NCBI RefSeq assembly: GCF_014489575.1
Contig: NZ_CP060789.1
Span: forward strand, 186,001 to 250,000
Reading direction: 5' to 3'
Length of the DNA stretch: 64,000 nucleotides
Source of the DNA: Tessaracoccus defluvii
Lineage (GTDB): Bacteria > Actinomycetota > Actinomycetes > Propionibacteriales > Propionibacteriaceae
Position 1 is the first letter of the stretch. The number at the start of each line of letters is the position of its first letter. This document shows, piece by piece, positions 43,777 to 52,950 of this stretch. The notes under the pieces are model-generated. The model was not told the origin of the DNA. It was given only the letters and a program-made list of their open reading frames with translations, and did not search any database. Position numbers and translations under genes: made by a program.

Positions 43777-44587
43777 ATGAAGAAGTGGGCCATCGGGATC
43801 ATCATCGGCGCGCTCGGCTTTGGCGGGCTGGTCGGCTGCGACGACCTGGAGAGCGCCGTCCCGCGGTGCTTCCGGTCGCGGAGGCGACGACTCCGAGCGC
43901 CGAGCCGACCCCATCCCCTGAGCCTTCGCCGGAGCCGTCGCCCGAGCCTTCCCCGACACCGGAGCCGACCCCGAGCCCGTCGAGCTGCTCCACCGGGTGA
44001 CCGGCGTCATCGACGGCGACACCATCGACGTCGAGATCGACGGCCGCGACCAGCGGATCCGGATCATCGGCATCGACACCCCGGAACGCGAGGAGTGCGG
44101 CTACCAGGAGGCGGCCAGCGCCATGCAGTCGCTCGTGCAGTCCCGCGAGGTCCGGCTCGAACCCGACCCGACGCAGGACGACGTCGACCAGTACGGCCGC
44201 CTGCTGCGCCACGTGTTCACCGTCGACGGCGTCAGCGTCGCGGAGGCGCTGATCGCCCAGGGGCTCGGCCGCGAGTACACCTACTCGGCGGCCTACACCT
44301 ACCTCGATCGCCACGTCGCAGCCGAGACGGCGGCGGCACAGGCCTCCCTCGGGGTGTGGGGCGGGGGCTGCGACCCGGAACCGATCGCCCCGCTGGTCTC
44401 CGGGGAGGAGGAGCCGGAGGGTGAATGCCTCATCAAGGGCAACATCAGCCGCAAGAAGGAGAAGATCTACCACGTCCCCGGCCAGCGTCACTACGAGGAG
44501 ACGCAGATCGACGAATACAACGGCGAGATGTGGTTCTGCACCGAGCAGGAGGCCCGCGACGCAGGCTGGCGCAAGTCGAAGCGCTAA
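43777..44587 (+). pseudogene. Lipoprotein thermonuclease (SNase) with two apparent frameshifts
   Basis: ATG 43777 gives a lipoprotein signal (MKKWAIGIIIGALGFGGLVGC). Frame changes near 43860 into a Pro/Glu/Ser linker (PTPSPEPSPEPSPEPSP), and again near 43975 into the nuclease domain: TGVIDGDTIDVEIDGRDQRIRIIGIDTPEREECGYQEAAS ... DQYGRLLRHVFTVDGVSVAEALIAQGLG. Both shifts are in the sense of one lost base. SNase catalytic features Asp/Arg/Glu (DGDT, RLIGIDTPE-like, RVEL-like VRLEPDPT) are present. A Cys-containing C-terminal extension (CLIKGNISRKKEKIYHVPGQRHYEETQID) resembles secreted actinobacterial nucleases. An anchored, secreted DNA/RNA nuclease is expected if frames are repaired. Confidence 0.7.
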
Positions 44588-44683
44588 TCCGCGACGGGCC
44601 CGGTCGGATCGATGGCGGGTCGGATGGGGGTTTCCAGCACGATGCGCCAGAATCGGAGGAAACGGCCGACGCGAGGGGGTTCC

Positions 44684-45697
44684 ATGGCCAAGGCAGCGGG
44701 CATCCGGGAGGTGGCCGAAGCAGCCGGCGTGTCGATCGGTACGGTCTCGAACGTCGTCAACAGGCCCGAGCTGGTCTCGGCGCAGATGTTGGCGCGCGTG
44801 CAGGCGACCATGGCGCAGCTCGGCTTCGTCCGCAACGACCTGGCCCGCCAGATGAAGATGGGCGGCGGCACCACGTTGGGAGCCATCGTCCTCAACATCG
44901 GCAACCCGTTCTTCGCCGACCTGGCCCACGCCCTCGAACTCGCCGCCGAGGAACGCGGCTACATCTCGGTTCTCGCCAGCAGCAACCAGTCGCCGGAGCG
45001 GGAGAACCGCTACATCGACCTGTTCGAGGGGCAGCGGGTGGAGGGCATGATCGTGGCGCCCATCGCCGGCATCACCGAGCGGATCCACCGGCTGCACCGC
45101 AGCGGCATGCCGTTCGTGCTCTTCGGGTACCCGAGCGACGAGGTGTCAGACTTCTGCACCGTCGAGATGGACGGCGACGTCGGCGCCTACCGGGGGATCG
45201 AGCACCTCATCGCCTGCGGCCGCCGCGATCTCGCCTTCGTCGGCGGCCCGCGGCGCCAGGTGCGTGACCGCTGGCAGGGCGCGCTCCGGGCCGCGGCCGA
45301 GAACGGCGTGCGGCTGCGGACCCTCGAGACGACAGACCAGACCATGCAGGAGGGGGCGCGGCTCGGCGACCATATCGCCTCGCTGCCGCCCGAGGAACGC
45401 CCCGACGGCATCTTTGCGGCCAACGACCTGCTCGCGATGGGGATCATGCAGTCGCTGCTGCTCGCCCGCGACATCTCGATCCCCGGCGACATCGCGCTCA
45501 TGGGCTACGACGACGTCAGCTACGCCCCTCATCTCAGCGTCGCGCTCACCACGATGCGCCAGGACGTCGATCAGATGGCCAGAGCCGCCGTCGATCTGCT
45601 GCTGACCGAGCGCGAGGAGGGCGTGCAGCACGAGCACCGCCGCGTGGTCCTCACCCCTGACCTCGTCCTCCGGGACAGCACGGGCCCGCTGGCCTGA
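44684..45697 (+). CDS. LacI-family transcriptional regulator
   Basis: A 337-aa repressor from ATG 44684; longer upstream codons do not match the family. HTH and hinge: AGIREVAEAAGVSIGTVSNVVNRPELVSAQMLARVQATMAQLGFVRNDLARQMKMGG. The periplasmic-binding-like sensor includes LGAIVLNIGNPFFADLAHALELAAEERGY and DGIFAANDLLAMGIMQSLLLARDISIPGDIALMGYDDVSYAPHLSVALTTM. The effector sugar is unknown, and no sugar genes sit beside it. It is convergent with tetR, 1 nt apart or touching. Confidence 0.92.
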   Translation: MAKAAGIREVAEAAGVSIGTVSNVVNRPELVSAQMLARVQATMAQLGFVRNDLARQMKMGGGTTLGAIVLNIGNPFFADLAHALELAAEERGYISVLASSNQSPERENRYIDLFEGQRVEGMIVAPIAGITERIHRLHRSGMPFVLFGYPSDEVSDFCTVEMDGDVGAYRGIEHLIACGRRDLAFVGGPRRQVRDRWQGALRAAAENGVRLRTLETTDQTMQEGARLGDHIASLPPEERPDGIFAANDLLAMGIMQSLLLARDISIPGDIALMGYDDVSYAPHLSVALTTMRQDVDQMARAAVDLLLTEREEGVQHEHRRVVLTPDLVLRDSTGPLA

Positions 45698-46249
45698 TCA
45701 GCCCGGGATCAGGCGTTCCAGCGCCGCGCGGGCTACCGCCGGATCCGCGGGTTCCACATCGAGGGCCGCGTGGAGCGTCAGGCCCTCCACCATGGCGTCG
45801 AGCAGCCGGGCGGTGACGGGATCGAAGTGTCGTTCGAGGGCCGCGCGGCTTCGCGTCATCCACCCGTTGGTGAGGGCCCGGTAGCGGGGTTCGCGGGCGG
45901 CCAGCGCGTACAGCTCAGTCGTCAGCACCAGGTCCCGGTGGGCCACGAACACGTCGGCGCCGATCGTCTCGGCCACCGCGGCCCTCGCCTCGGCCGGCGT
46001 CGTCGCCGCCGTCAGCCGCGCGGTGAACCGGTCGGCCACCGAGTCGGCGAACCGCCGCAGCGCCTCGTGGAGGAGGTCGTCCATGCCCTCGAAGTGGTAG
46101 CTGACGGAGCCCAGCGGCACCCCGGCCTCGGTGGCGACCCGTCTGGCCGACGTGCCCGCCACCCCGTGGGCGACGATGACGTCGAGGCAGGCGTCGATGA
46201 TCCGGTCGCGACGGGCGGGGTCGTGGCGGGGGTTGACCGGTGCGGTCAT
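45698..46249 (-). CDS. TetR-family regulator of the acetyltransferase/MFS locus
   Basis: A 183-aa repressor. The HTH is RDRIIDACLDVIVAHGVAGTSARRVATEAGVPLGSVSYHFEGMDDLL; the rest is the helical ligand domain. It begins one base after the stop of the acetyltransferase gene on the same strand, so the two form an operon. The perfect palindrome at 46605-46649, ahead of that operon and of the MFS gene, is the likely operator, giving auto-control and drug-induced export. Confidence 0.9.
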   Translation of the reverse strand: MTAPVNPRHDPARRDRIIDACLDVIVAHGVAGTSARRVATEAGVPLGSVSYHFEGMDDLLHEALRRFADSVADRFTARLTAATTPAEARAAVAETIGADVFVAHRDLVLTTELYALAAREPRYRALTNGWMTRSRAALERHFDPVTARLLDAMVEGLTLHAALDVEPADPAVARAALERLIPG

Positions 46250-46250
46250 G

Positions 46251-46607
46251 TCAGAGGCTCCGCAGCACCCGGGCAGGGTTGCCGACGGCGATGACGCCGG
46301 CCGGGATGTCGCGGGTCACGACGGACCCGGCGCCGATGACCGAGTCGTCGCCGATCGTGACGCCGGGGCAGACGATGACGCCGCCGCCCAGCCAGACGTT
46401 GTCGCCGAGCGAGCCGAGCAGGTCGACGAGGGTGGCGCGTGCGACGGCGTCGTCGCCGGCCAGGACCTCCTGCTCGAACCGGGCCGCGAGCTGTGCGGCA
46501 CGGTTAGTCGCCTCGAAGATGCGGGGGTCGTCGGCGATGTAGTCGTCGCCGTCGCGCATCCGGTCCCAGTTGGTGCGGGGATCGCCCGCGAAGTAGTCAG
46601 CAGCCAT
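46251..46607 (-). CDS. Sugar O-acetyltransferase (Maa-like) with central region missing
   Basis: A 118-aa protein starting at ATG 46607 ([47 protein letters not shown]). Maltose/galactoside acetyltransferases are about 185-200 aa. Here VDLLGSLG joins directly to [50 protein letters not shown], so about 70-75 residues are missing, including the early hexapeptide coils and the catalytic His in the usual NFGCVFLD...PTHP region. The frame is kept. Trimer assembly and catalysis are doubtful. The cut lies near 46403-46410. Confidence 0.8.
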   Translation of the reverse strand: MAADYFAGDPRTNWDRMRDGDDYIADDPRIFEATNRAAQLAARFEQEVLAGDDAVARATLVDLLGSLGDNVWLGGGVIVCPGVTIGDDSVIGAGSVVTRDIPAGVIAVGNPARVLRSL

Positions 46608-46649
46608 GTGTACGAGCGTACACGAAGGGCGTGTACGCTCGTACACATG
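46605..46649. promoter_or_regulatory. Perfect 19-bp inverted repeat spanning both divergent start codons
   Basis: CATGTGTACGAGCGTACAC (46605-46623) and GTGTACGCTCGTACACATG (46631-46649) are exact reverse complements around GAAGGGC. Each arm is itself nearly palindromic (GTGTACG.GCGTACAC), so two TetR-type half-operators are stacked. The outer CAT/ATG of the arms are the start codons of the acetyltransferase (46605-46607) and the MFS gene (46647-46649), leaving 39 bp between them. Confidence 0.9.
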
Positions 46650-47646
46650 TCCTCCTCCGCCACCCTCACGGCGCCCCCGGCCGTCGACCGCCGTGCGCGC
46701 GGCGCCGTCGCCGCACTGTTCCTCACGAACGGCGCCCTGTTCGCGAACCTGCTGCCGCGCTACCCCGAGATCAAGCTCGCGCTCGGCCTCGACAACGCCA
46801 CCTACGGACTGGCCGTTGCCGCCTTCCCGGCGGGCGCGATCGTCGCCGGACTCGCGGCCGCAGGGCTGATCCGCCGGTTCGGGTCAGGCCGGGTGGCCGT
46901 CGCAGGCACGCTGCTGACCAGCCTCGCGGTGGTGGCGGCGGGGCTGGCACCCAGCGCGCTGCTCCTCGCGGTGGGCCTGCTGCTCGGCGGTGCCGTGGAC
47001 GCCATCACCGACGTCGCCCAGAATGCCCACGCGCTGCGGGTGCAGCGGCGCTACGGCCGTTCGATCATCAACTCCTTCCACGCGGTCTGGCGCGACGATG
47101 GCGGCGCTCGTGCTGATCGCCATCGGGGGCACCGTCGTCGAGGACGCGGGAAACTCGTGGGCCACCTTGTACCTCGGCACGCTGGGTGCCGCCCCGGCCC
47201 TGGCCGCACTCGGTTTCATCGCTCTGGTGGGTGCGCAGTTCGTGGGGCGCATGGTCGGCGACCGTCTGGTCGACCGCTTCGGTCAGCGCGCCGTCGCCCG
47301 GGCCGGGGGTCTCATCGCGGCCATCGGCATGGGTCTGGCTCTGGCCTTCCCGACCGTGCCCGGCACCCTCGTCGGGTTCGCCGCGGCCGGTTTCGGCGTC
47401 GCGACGCTCGTTCCGGCGGCGATGCACGCCGCCGACGAACTGCCGGGGCTCCGCCACGGCACTGGCCTCATGGTGGTCAGCTGGCTGATGCGGCTGGGGT
47501 TCCTGCTGTCGCCGCCCCTGGTCGGGCTGATCGCGGACCAGGCCGGGCTCCGGGTCGGGCTGCTCAGTATCCCCGTCGCCGGCCTCCTGGTCGCGCTCCT
47601 GGCCGGTGTCCTCGAGCGACGCCGTCGGCAGACCGTAGGGGGTTGA
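46647..47646 (+). pseudogene. MFS transporter with central deletion and frame loss
   Basis: From ATG 46647: [65 protein letters not shown] ... SFHAVW, i.e. helices 1-5 of a major facilitator (YfcJ/fucose-permease-like) protein. In another frame it resumes with ALVLIAIGGTVVEDAGNSWATLYLGTLGAAPALAALGFIALVGAQFVGRMVGDRLVDRFGQR ... to 47646. Relatives have roughly 85-95 residues between these blocks (end of helix 5, helix 6 and the central loop). So about 270 bp and the frame are lost near 47090-47100. The product cannot be a working transporter. Confidence 0.75.
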
Positions 47647-47649
47647 AGG

Positions 47650-49140
47650 TCAGCCGAGATCCTCGAGCCACGGCGGCGCCTCGGTCGGGGCGACCGCCCG
47701 CTTCTCCCAGGTGCGCCACCAGTCCTCGGCGCCGGGGGGCAGCGGGATGGAGGCCGCCGACCGGACGGCGTCGCGGACCTCGACCTTGGCGCTGCGCAGC
47801 GCCCGGATCAGGCGACGGTCCGGTTCGGGGTTCGCAAGGTACGCGTTCTCGTGTTGCAGGGCTCGGATGCGGGCCTCGATGATGCGCCGGTGGCGCGCCT
47901 CGGCGCCCTCGCTCAGGCCGAGGTGCTGCTCGGCGGCCCGGAGCCAGCCGTACGCCTCGTTGATCGCGATGAGCGCAGGGTCGACAGTCATCGCGTCGTG
48001 CACGCTGAGTTCGGGGAAGATCACGATCGAGCCGGCAGAGTGGGCGTAGGCCAGTTCGTCGCGCCCGGCCTCGTCGATGAGGATCTCGGTGGAGCGCATG
48101 ATGATGCTGAACAGGTCGGAGTCCGCCATGGAGGCCCGGCGGTGGACGCCGCTCGACTGGGAACTCACGATGTAGTTGCGCTCCGCGCCCAGGTGTCCGA
48201 TCGCCAGTTCGGCGGGGAGGTTCTCCCGCACGCCGCCGTCGACATACGTCTCGTCGCCGATCGGCACGGGGCGAAACACCGCCGGGATCGAGCAGGACGC
48301 GAGGATGCCGACCGTCAGGTTGCGAGCGGTGGGGCCGAGCGGCTCGTTGTTGCGGTCGACGAGCGTGCCCGCCTCCGTCATGTAGTGCAGTTCGCCCGAC
48401 TCGAGCGCGACCATGGCGATCCGCAGCGTCATTCCGGACGCGCGGACCCTGTCCGGGGCGAAGGTCTCCTCGTCCAGCAGCTTCACCAGCACCGGACCCG
48501 GACGGTACATCGACTTCGTGTGCTCGAGGCCGTGCGCGATGGTGTTGAGGTCGCTGCCCAGCCGGGGGAGGCGCCCCAGATGCGACGCGACCCCTGCCAG
48601 CGAGGCCAGCGACCACTCCGAACGGTGCTCCTCCTCACTGTCCGGCGTCAGCGCCAACTCGAGCGGGTCGAGGGCCCTGGGCGGGGTCTCCGGGCTGGCC
48701 GGTGACGGCTGGGCGGGGCGCAGGAACGGCAGGATCGGGGTCCGCGGCCGCGGCGGCGCGACCGGCTTCTGCTCGGGGCGGGCCGACTGGACGATCTCCA
48801 GCCATTCCGGCCCGTCGGTCGTCAGCCGGTCGTACCAAGGGCGGGGGGTGAACATGTCGTCGGGCCCGACCATGCCGTCCCACACCTCGCGGAGCCGGCC
48901 GAGGAACGCCTGCTGAGCGGCGGTGTCGCCGCCCTGCGCGAGGGCCGAGGCGAGGATTGAGCCGGCCGACGTGCCCACGAAGATCGTGGGAGTGAAGTGT
49001 TCGTCGTGCCGGTAGAGGTAGTCGAGGGCGCCCAGCTGGAAGCTGGCGCGGGAGCCGCCGCCGGAAAGGACGCAGGACACGACCTCAGGGCGCGGCGTCA
49101 GTGAGAAGAACGGGAGTCCAAACCAACCCTTGCCTGCCAT
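47650..49140 (-). CDS. Patatin-like phospholipase
   Basis: A 496-aa cytosolic acyl hydrolase from ATG 49140. The oxyanion loop is VLSGGGSRASFQLG (about residues 23-36), the nucleophile elbow is FVGTSAGSILAS (Ser about residue 54) and the dyad Asp is in YVDGGVREN. A Pro-rich insert (PRPRTPILPFLRPAQPSPASPETPPR) splits the domain. The C-terminal ~100 residues are helical. It probably hydrolyses membrane lipids; a role in defence or turnover is open. Its 3' end is 3 bp from the convergent MFS remnant. Confidence 0.9.
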   Translation of the reverse strand: MAGKGWFGLPFFSLTPRPEVVSCVLSGGGSRASFQLGALDYLYRHDEHFTPTIFVGTSAGSILASALAQGGDTAAQQAFLGRLREVWDGMVGPDDMFTPRPWYDRLTTDGPEWLEIVQSARPEQKPVAPPRPRTPILPFLRPAQPSPASPETPPRALDPLELALTPDSEEEHRSEWSLASLAGVASHLGRLPRLGSDLNTIAHGLEHTKSMYRPGPVLVKLLDEETFAPDRVRASGMTLRIAMVALESGELHYMTEAGTLVDRNNEPLGPTARNLTVGILASCSIPAVFRPVPIGDETYVDGGVRENLPAELAIGHLGAERNYIVSSQSSGVHRRASMADSDLFSIIMRSTEILIDEAGRDELAYAHSAGSIVIFPELSVHDAMTVDPALIAINEAYGWLRAAEQHLGLSEGAEARHRRIIEARIRALQHENAYLANPEPDRRLIRALRSAKVEVRDAVRSAASIPLPPGAEDWWRTWEKRAVAPTEAPPWLEDLG

Positions 49141-49216
49141 GGCGAACAGCGTAGCGACAGACGGGGACCGGGAGGATGCACCAGGGTCGCATTTGCGTGA
49201 CCGATAGCCTGGCCGG

Positions 49217-49825
49217 ATGGACATCGAGCTGCAGGACCTGCTGGAAGACGGAGACGGCTACATCGAGGGCGTCGATGCCGGTGGCGTCTCCTTCGGCGGG
49301 CCCGAGTGGCACGGGCTGCGGATCCTGGACAGCCGTTTCGTCGATGCCGATCTGGACGGCGCGAAGCTGACCGGCTGTGGGCTGGTCGACGTCCGCTTCG
49401 AGGGCGCACGGGCGAGCGAGGTGGCGATGGTCAAGTCGTCGCTGCAGGACGTCACGATCGCCGGTTCCCGGATCGGAGCGGCACAGGCCTATGGCGGCCG
49501 GTGGACCAGGGTGCGGATCGACGGCGGGAAGATCGACTACCTGAACCTCCGCGGCGCGAGCATCAACAGGCTGGAGATCGACCGGGCCGTCGTCGGGGAA
49601 CTCGACCTGTCCGAGGCGAAGGTCGAGGTGCTGAACTTCGTCGGGGCGACGGTGGGCAAGGTCATCCTCACGGGGGCTTCCATGAAGCGCGTCGACCTCC
49701 GGGGAGCCCAGTTGCAGGGTCTCGAGTCGGACCCGACCAGCCTGAAGGGCGTCATCCTGAGCGGGGAGCAGGTCACCGACCTCGCTCCCGTCCTGGCGGA
49801 CATCCTGGGGATCAAGGTGGTCTGA
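49217..49825 (+). CDS. Pentapeptide-repeat protein
   Basis: A 202-aa protein made mostly of A(D/N)LxG-type repeats (LDGAKLTGCGLVDVRFEGARASEVAMVKSSLQDVTIAGSRI ... LNLRGASINRLEIDRAVVGELDLSEAKVEVLNFVGATVGKVILTGASMKRVDLRGAQLQGLE) that fold as a right-handed quadrilateral helix. Some family members mimic DNA and protect gyrase (Qnr), but none of that specificity is visible here. It is divergent from the patatin gene. Confidence 0.88.
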   Translation: MDIELQDLLEDGDGYIEGVDAGGVSFGGPEWHGLRILDSRFVDADLDGAKLTGCGLVDVRFEGARASEVAMVKSSLQDVTIAGSRIGAAQAYGGRWTRVRIDGGKIDYLNLRGASINRLEIDRAVVGELDLSEAKVEVLNFVGATVGKVILTGASMKRVDLRGAQLQGLESDPTSLKGVILSGEQVTDLAPVLADILGIKVV

Positions 49826-49854
49826 GACCGGGCGGCTGGCGAGTGGGCTCCCGG

Positions 49855-52800
49855 CTAGCTCCTCGCGTGCAGGTGCTCGTACAGCATGGCGGGCAGCGCC
49901 CTCGACAGCTCGGCGAACAGGGCCTCGTCGTTGAAGATGTCGACGATGATCTGTGGGGTGTTGTCGTTGACGCTCAGCACAGCGTCCATGAACGCCTTCG
50001 GCAGGGCCGGTGACTCGCTGAACTGCTGCGGGGTGTTGGCCATGGCCTGGCTGGCGAGTGTCTCGTCGTGGGCGAGGTTGAACACGATGTTCGACATCGT
50101 GCCGGCGACGACACCCTTGCCGTACTTGTCTCCGAAGCGTTCGTTGAGCTTCTCGATGATCTCCTCGAGGGCGCTGCGGTGCTTCTCGTGGATGGCGCCG
50201 GATCCGATGGCGGTGATCGGATCAAGGCCCGGGCCCTGCTCGAGCGTGAGCTTCAGCGCGTCACCCTTGGTGATGCTGTAGCCGGTGAGGCTGACCTGGG
50301 AGACGTCGACGGGCTCCTCGAAGGTGGCGGTGCTGAGTTGCGGCAGGATCCGGCGGAGGAAGAAGTGCAGCCGGGGCAGGTCGGTGTCCTCAAGGTTCCT
50401 GGCCTGCGAGACGAAGTCGTAGAACTTCACGAAACCGCCAGCATCGGACTTGAACAGCTTCAGCTCGTCCGCCGCGGCGCCGTCGTCATCGACGAACGCC
50501 TGCTGCCAGCGTTTGGTGAAGCGGTCGACGGCGGGCGCGGTGGCTGCGGTCAGCGCACTGTTGGCGTTGGGGCCGCCGGTCAGCGCCGCGTCATAGGCCC
50601 GCTCGACCTCGGTCCAGTCGTAGATGCCGGCCGCCTCCAGCTTGCTCTTCAGGTCGTAGGCGAGGTTCGGGTCGGTCGTCGCTGTGAGGGTGGCCTGTCC
50701 GTAGTACGGCAGGAACGCGTCGAGGATCGCCTCCGGCTCGTTGACGAAGTCGAGCACGAACGTCTTGTCCTTGCCCGGGTGGGTCCGGTTCAGCCGCGAC
50801 AGCGTCTGGACGGCCTGGACTCCGCCGAGCTTCTTGTCGACGTACATCGCCACCAGACGAGGCTGGTCGAACCCGGTCTGGAACTTCTCGGCAACGATCA
50901 TCACGTTGTAGACCGACGGTCGGAACGCCTCAGCCAGGTCGGACGTCCACAGGTCCGGGTTCTGCGTCTTCTCCGTCAGGCCATCGCCGACGTCCTCAGG
51001 GTCGTCGACGGTGCCGGAGAACGCCACCAGCGACTTGATGCCGGCGATGTGGTCGTCGTCGAGGTAGCGGTCGAGGTACTTCTTCCATCGGACAGCCTCC
51101 TTGCGGGAGCCTGTGACCACCATGGCCTTGGCCTTGCCGTCGAGGAGGGGAGCCACGAAGGTGCGGAAGTGGTCGACGACGATCTTCGCCTTCTGCGAGA
51201 TGTTCGTCGGGTGGAGCCGGACGTAGCGCACCAGAGCCTTGACGGCCGTGGACTCGTCGACCTCGCCGGGCCCGTCGTAGTCCTGCCCGGGGTGCTGCAG
51301 CTGCCAGGCCACCTTGTAGGGGGTGTAGTTGGTCAGCACATCGAGGATGAACCCCTCCTCGATGGCCTGCTGCATCGAATACAGGTCGAACGGCTCCGGG
51401 AGGGTGCCGCCGTCGGGAATCCGTCCGAACAACTCGAGCGTCTTCGCCTTCGGGGTTGCCGTGAAGGCGAAGTAGGAGATGTTCGGGGCATGAGCGGTGA
51501 CTTCCATCGCCCACTGGAGGTACGCCTCGGCGTCCACCTCCGCGCCGTCGGCCACCGCGGCGAGCTCGTCGGGGAGAGGACCTTGGCCAGCGCACCGGCG
51601 GTGGAGCCGGTCTGCGAGGAGTGCGCCTCGTCGGCGATCACCGCGAAGCGTCGGCCGGACAGCTCCTTGGAGGTGTTGATGAGGGTGATCAGCGCCTCGA
51701 AGGTCTGGATGGTGACGATGACGATCTGCTTGCCGCCGGTCAGGGCGGCCGCCAGCTCGGCGGACTTGGAGCCGCCATCGGCGCGGGTGATGGACCTGAC
51801 CACGCCCCTGTGGTGCTCGAACTGGGCGATCGCGTCCTGCAGCTGCTTGTCGAGCACGGTGCGGTCGGTGACCACCACGACGGTGTCGAACACCTTCGCG
51901 TTGTCCTGGTCGTGGAGCTGGGAGAGCTGGTGGGCCAGCCAGGCGATCGAGTTGGTCTTGCCCGAGCCGGCCGAATGCTGGATCAGGTAGCGCTGGCCCT
52001 GGCCGTGAGCGCGGGCGTGCTCGACGAGACGGGTGACGGCGCGCCACTGGTGGTAGCGCGGGAACAGGATCTTCTTCTGGAGAGTCTTGGCGCCCGTGTC
52101 GTGGTCGACCTCGGTCTCGACCTGCGTGTGCATGAAGGATCCGAGGATCCGCAGCCAGTTGTCGCGCTGCAGGGTTTCCTCCCAGAAGTACGAGGCCGCC
52201 GAGCCGTCCGGGTTCAGCGGGTTGCCGCTGCCCTGACCGCTGCCACGGTTGAAAGGCAGGAACCGGGTCTTCGCGCCGGCGAGCCTCGTGGTCATCGCGA
52301 CCTCGGAGTTCGACACCGCGAAGTGCACGAGGGCTCGCTGACCGAGCGCGAACAGCGGCTCGCCCGCGGGGTTGCGGTCGAACTGGTACTGCTTCGTGGC
52401 GTTGGCAAGCGGCTGCGTGAAGTCGGTCTTCAGTTCCACTGTGGCGACGGGGATCCCGTTGATGAACAGGACCAGATCGAGAGCCTTGTGGGGATGCTTG
52501 GCGGAGTAGTGAACCTGGCGCATCACCCGCAGCCGCATCTTCGCGTAGGCGGCGAGGGTGTCCGGGTTGATCGACGTGGCCGGCCGGAACTGCGCCATCC
52601 GCAGCTTCACCGAACCACCCGTCGGGGGATGTAGCCGAACCCGCTGCGGAGAATCTCCAGCGTGCCGCCGTTCTTGAACGGATCGATGTCCAGCACCTTC
52701 GCCAGCCGCTGCAGCAGAAGCTTCTTCGCCGCTTCCTGCTGGGCCGGGCTGTCCGTGGGGTGTACGGCCTTGGCGTACTCATCCGGCTGTGTGTCGGCGA

Positions 52801-52950
52801 GCCAGCCGAACACGTCCTGTGGGAAGAGGGCCAGCTGCCTGTCGTAGCCGGCGTCGGTGGGGAGTAGAGCCAGCCGTTGGCGGCCAGGTGCTCGCAGATC
52901 TCGGTCTCCAGCACGGATTCGAGATGTGCCCCGGCTACTCCGCTGCTCAT
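49855..52950 (-). CDS. hsdR: Type I restriction enzyme R subunit HsdR (three apparent single-base losses)
   Basis: About 1030 aa once three breaks are closed: near 52870 (SP|TDAGYDRQLALFPQDVFGW), 52620 (GYIPRR|GSVKLRMAQFRPATS) and 51570 (AKVLS|PDELAAVADG). Each needs one added base, two of them in C runs. The nuclease domain has DLVLFINGIPVATVELK (D...ExK). Motor motifs are HSAGSGKTNSIAW (Walker A), VIADEAHSS (DEAH) and FAFTATP (III); QTGFDQPRLVAMYVDKKLGG and QTLSRLNR (VI) follow. HsdR translocates and cuts unmodified DNA with HsdM/HsdS. Start overlaps hsdS by ATGA. Confidence 0.85.
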   Translation of the reverse strand: MSSGVAGAHLESVLETEICEHLAANGWLYSPPTPATTGSWPSSHRTCSAGSPTHSRMSTPRPYTPRTARPSRKRRRSFCCSGWRRCWTSIRSRTAARWRFSAAGSATSPDGWFGEAADGAVPAGHVDQPGHPRRLREDAAAGDAPGSLLRQASPQGSRSGPVHQRDPRRHSGTEDRLHAAACQRHEAVPVRPQPRGRAAVRARSASPRALRGVELRGRDDHEARRREDPVPAFQPWQRSGQRQPAEPGRLGGLVLLGGNPAARQLAADPRILHAHAGRDRGRPRHGRQDSPEEDPVPALPPVARRHPSRRARPRSRPGPALPDPAFGRLGQDQLDRLAGPPALPAPRPGQREGVRHRRGGHRPHRARQAAAGRDRPVRAPQGRGQVHHPRRWRLQVRRAGGRPDRRQADRHRHHPDLRGADHPHQHLQGAVRPTLRGDRRRGALLADRLHRRCAGQGPLPDELAAVADGAEVDAEAYLQWAMEVTAHAPNISYFAFTATPKAKTLELFGRIPDGGTLPEPFDLYSMQQAIEEGFILDVLTNYTPYKVAWQLQHPGQDYDGPGEVDESTAVKALVRYVRLHPTNISQKAKIVVDHFRTFVAPLLDGKAKAMVVTGSRKEAVRWKKYLDRYLDDDHIAGIKSLVAFSGTVDDPEDVGDGLTEKTQNPDLWTSDLAEAFRPSVYNVMIVAEKFQTGFDQPRLVAMYVDKKLGGVQAVQTLSRLNRTHPGKDKTFVLDFVNEPEAILDAFLPYYGQATLTATTDPNLAYDLKSKLEAAGIYDWTEVERAYDAALTGGPNANSALTAATAPAVDRFTKRWQQAFVDDDGAAADELKLFKSDAGGFVKFYDFVSQARNLEDTDLPRLHFFLRRILPQLSTATFEEPVDVSQVSLTGYSITKGDALKLTLEQGPGLDPITAIGSGAIHEKHRSALEEIIEKLNERFGDKYGKGVVAGTMSNIVFNLAHDETLASQAMANTPQQFSESPALPKAFMDAVLSVNDNTPQIIVDIFNDEALFAELSRALPAMLYEHLHARS

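Noticed and set aside
49217..49825. Qnr-type quinolone resistance call for the pentapeptide protein
   Set aside because: Repeat fold alone is not specific; no Qnr loop or context evidence was found.
49855..52950. Programmed frameshifting in hsdR
   Set aside because: Three separate shifts each of one lost base at places without slippery heptamers or downstream pseudoknots; repair by one base gives the family sequence each time.
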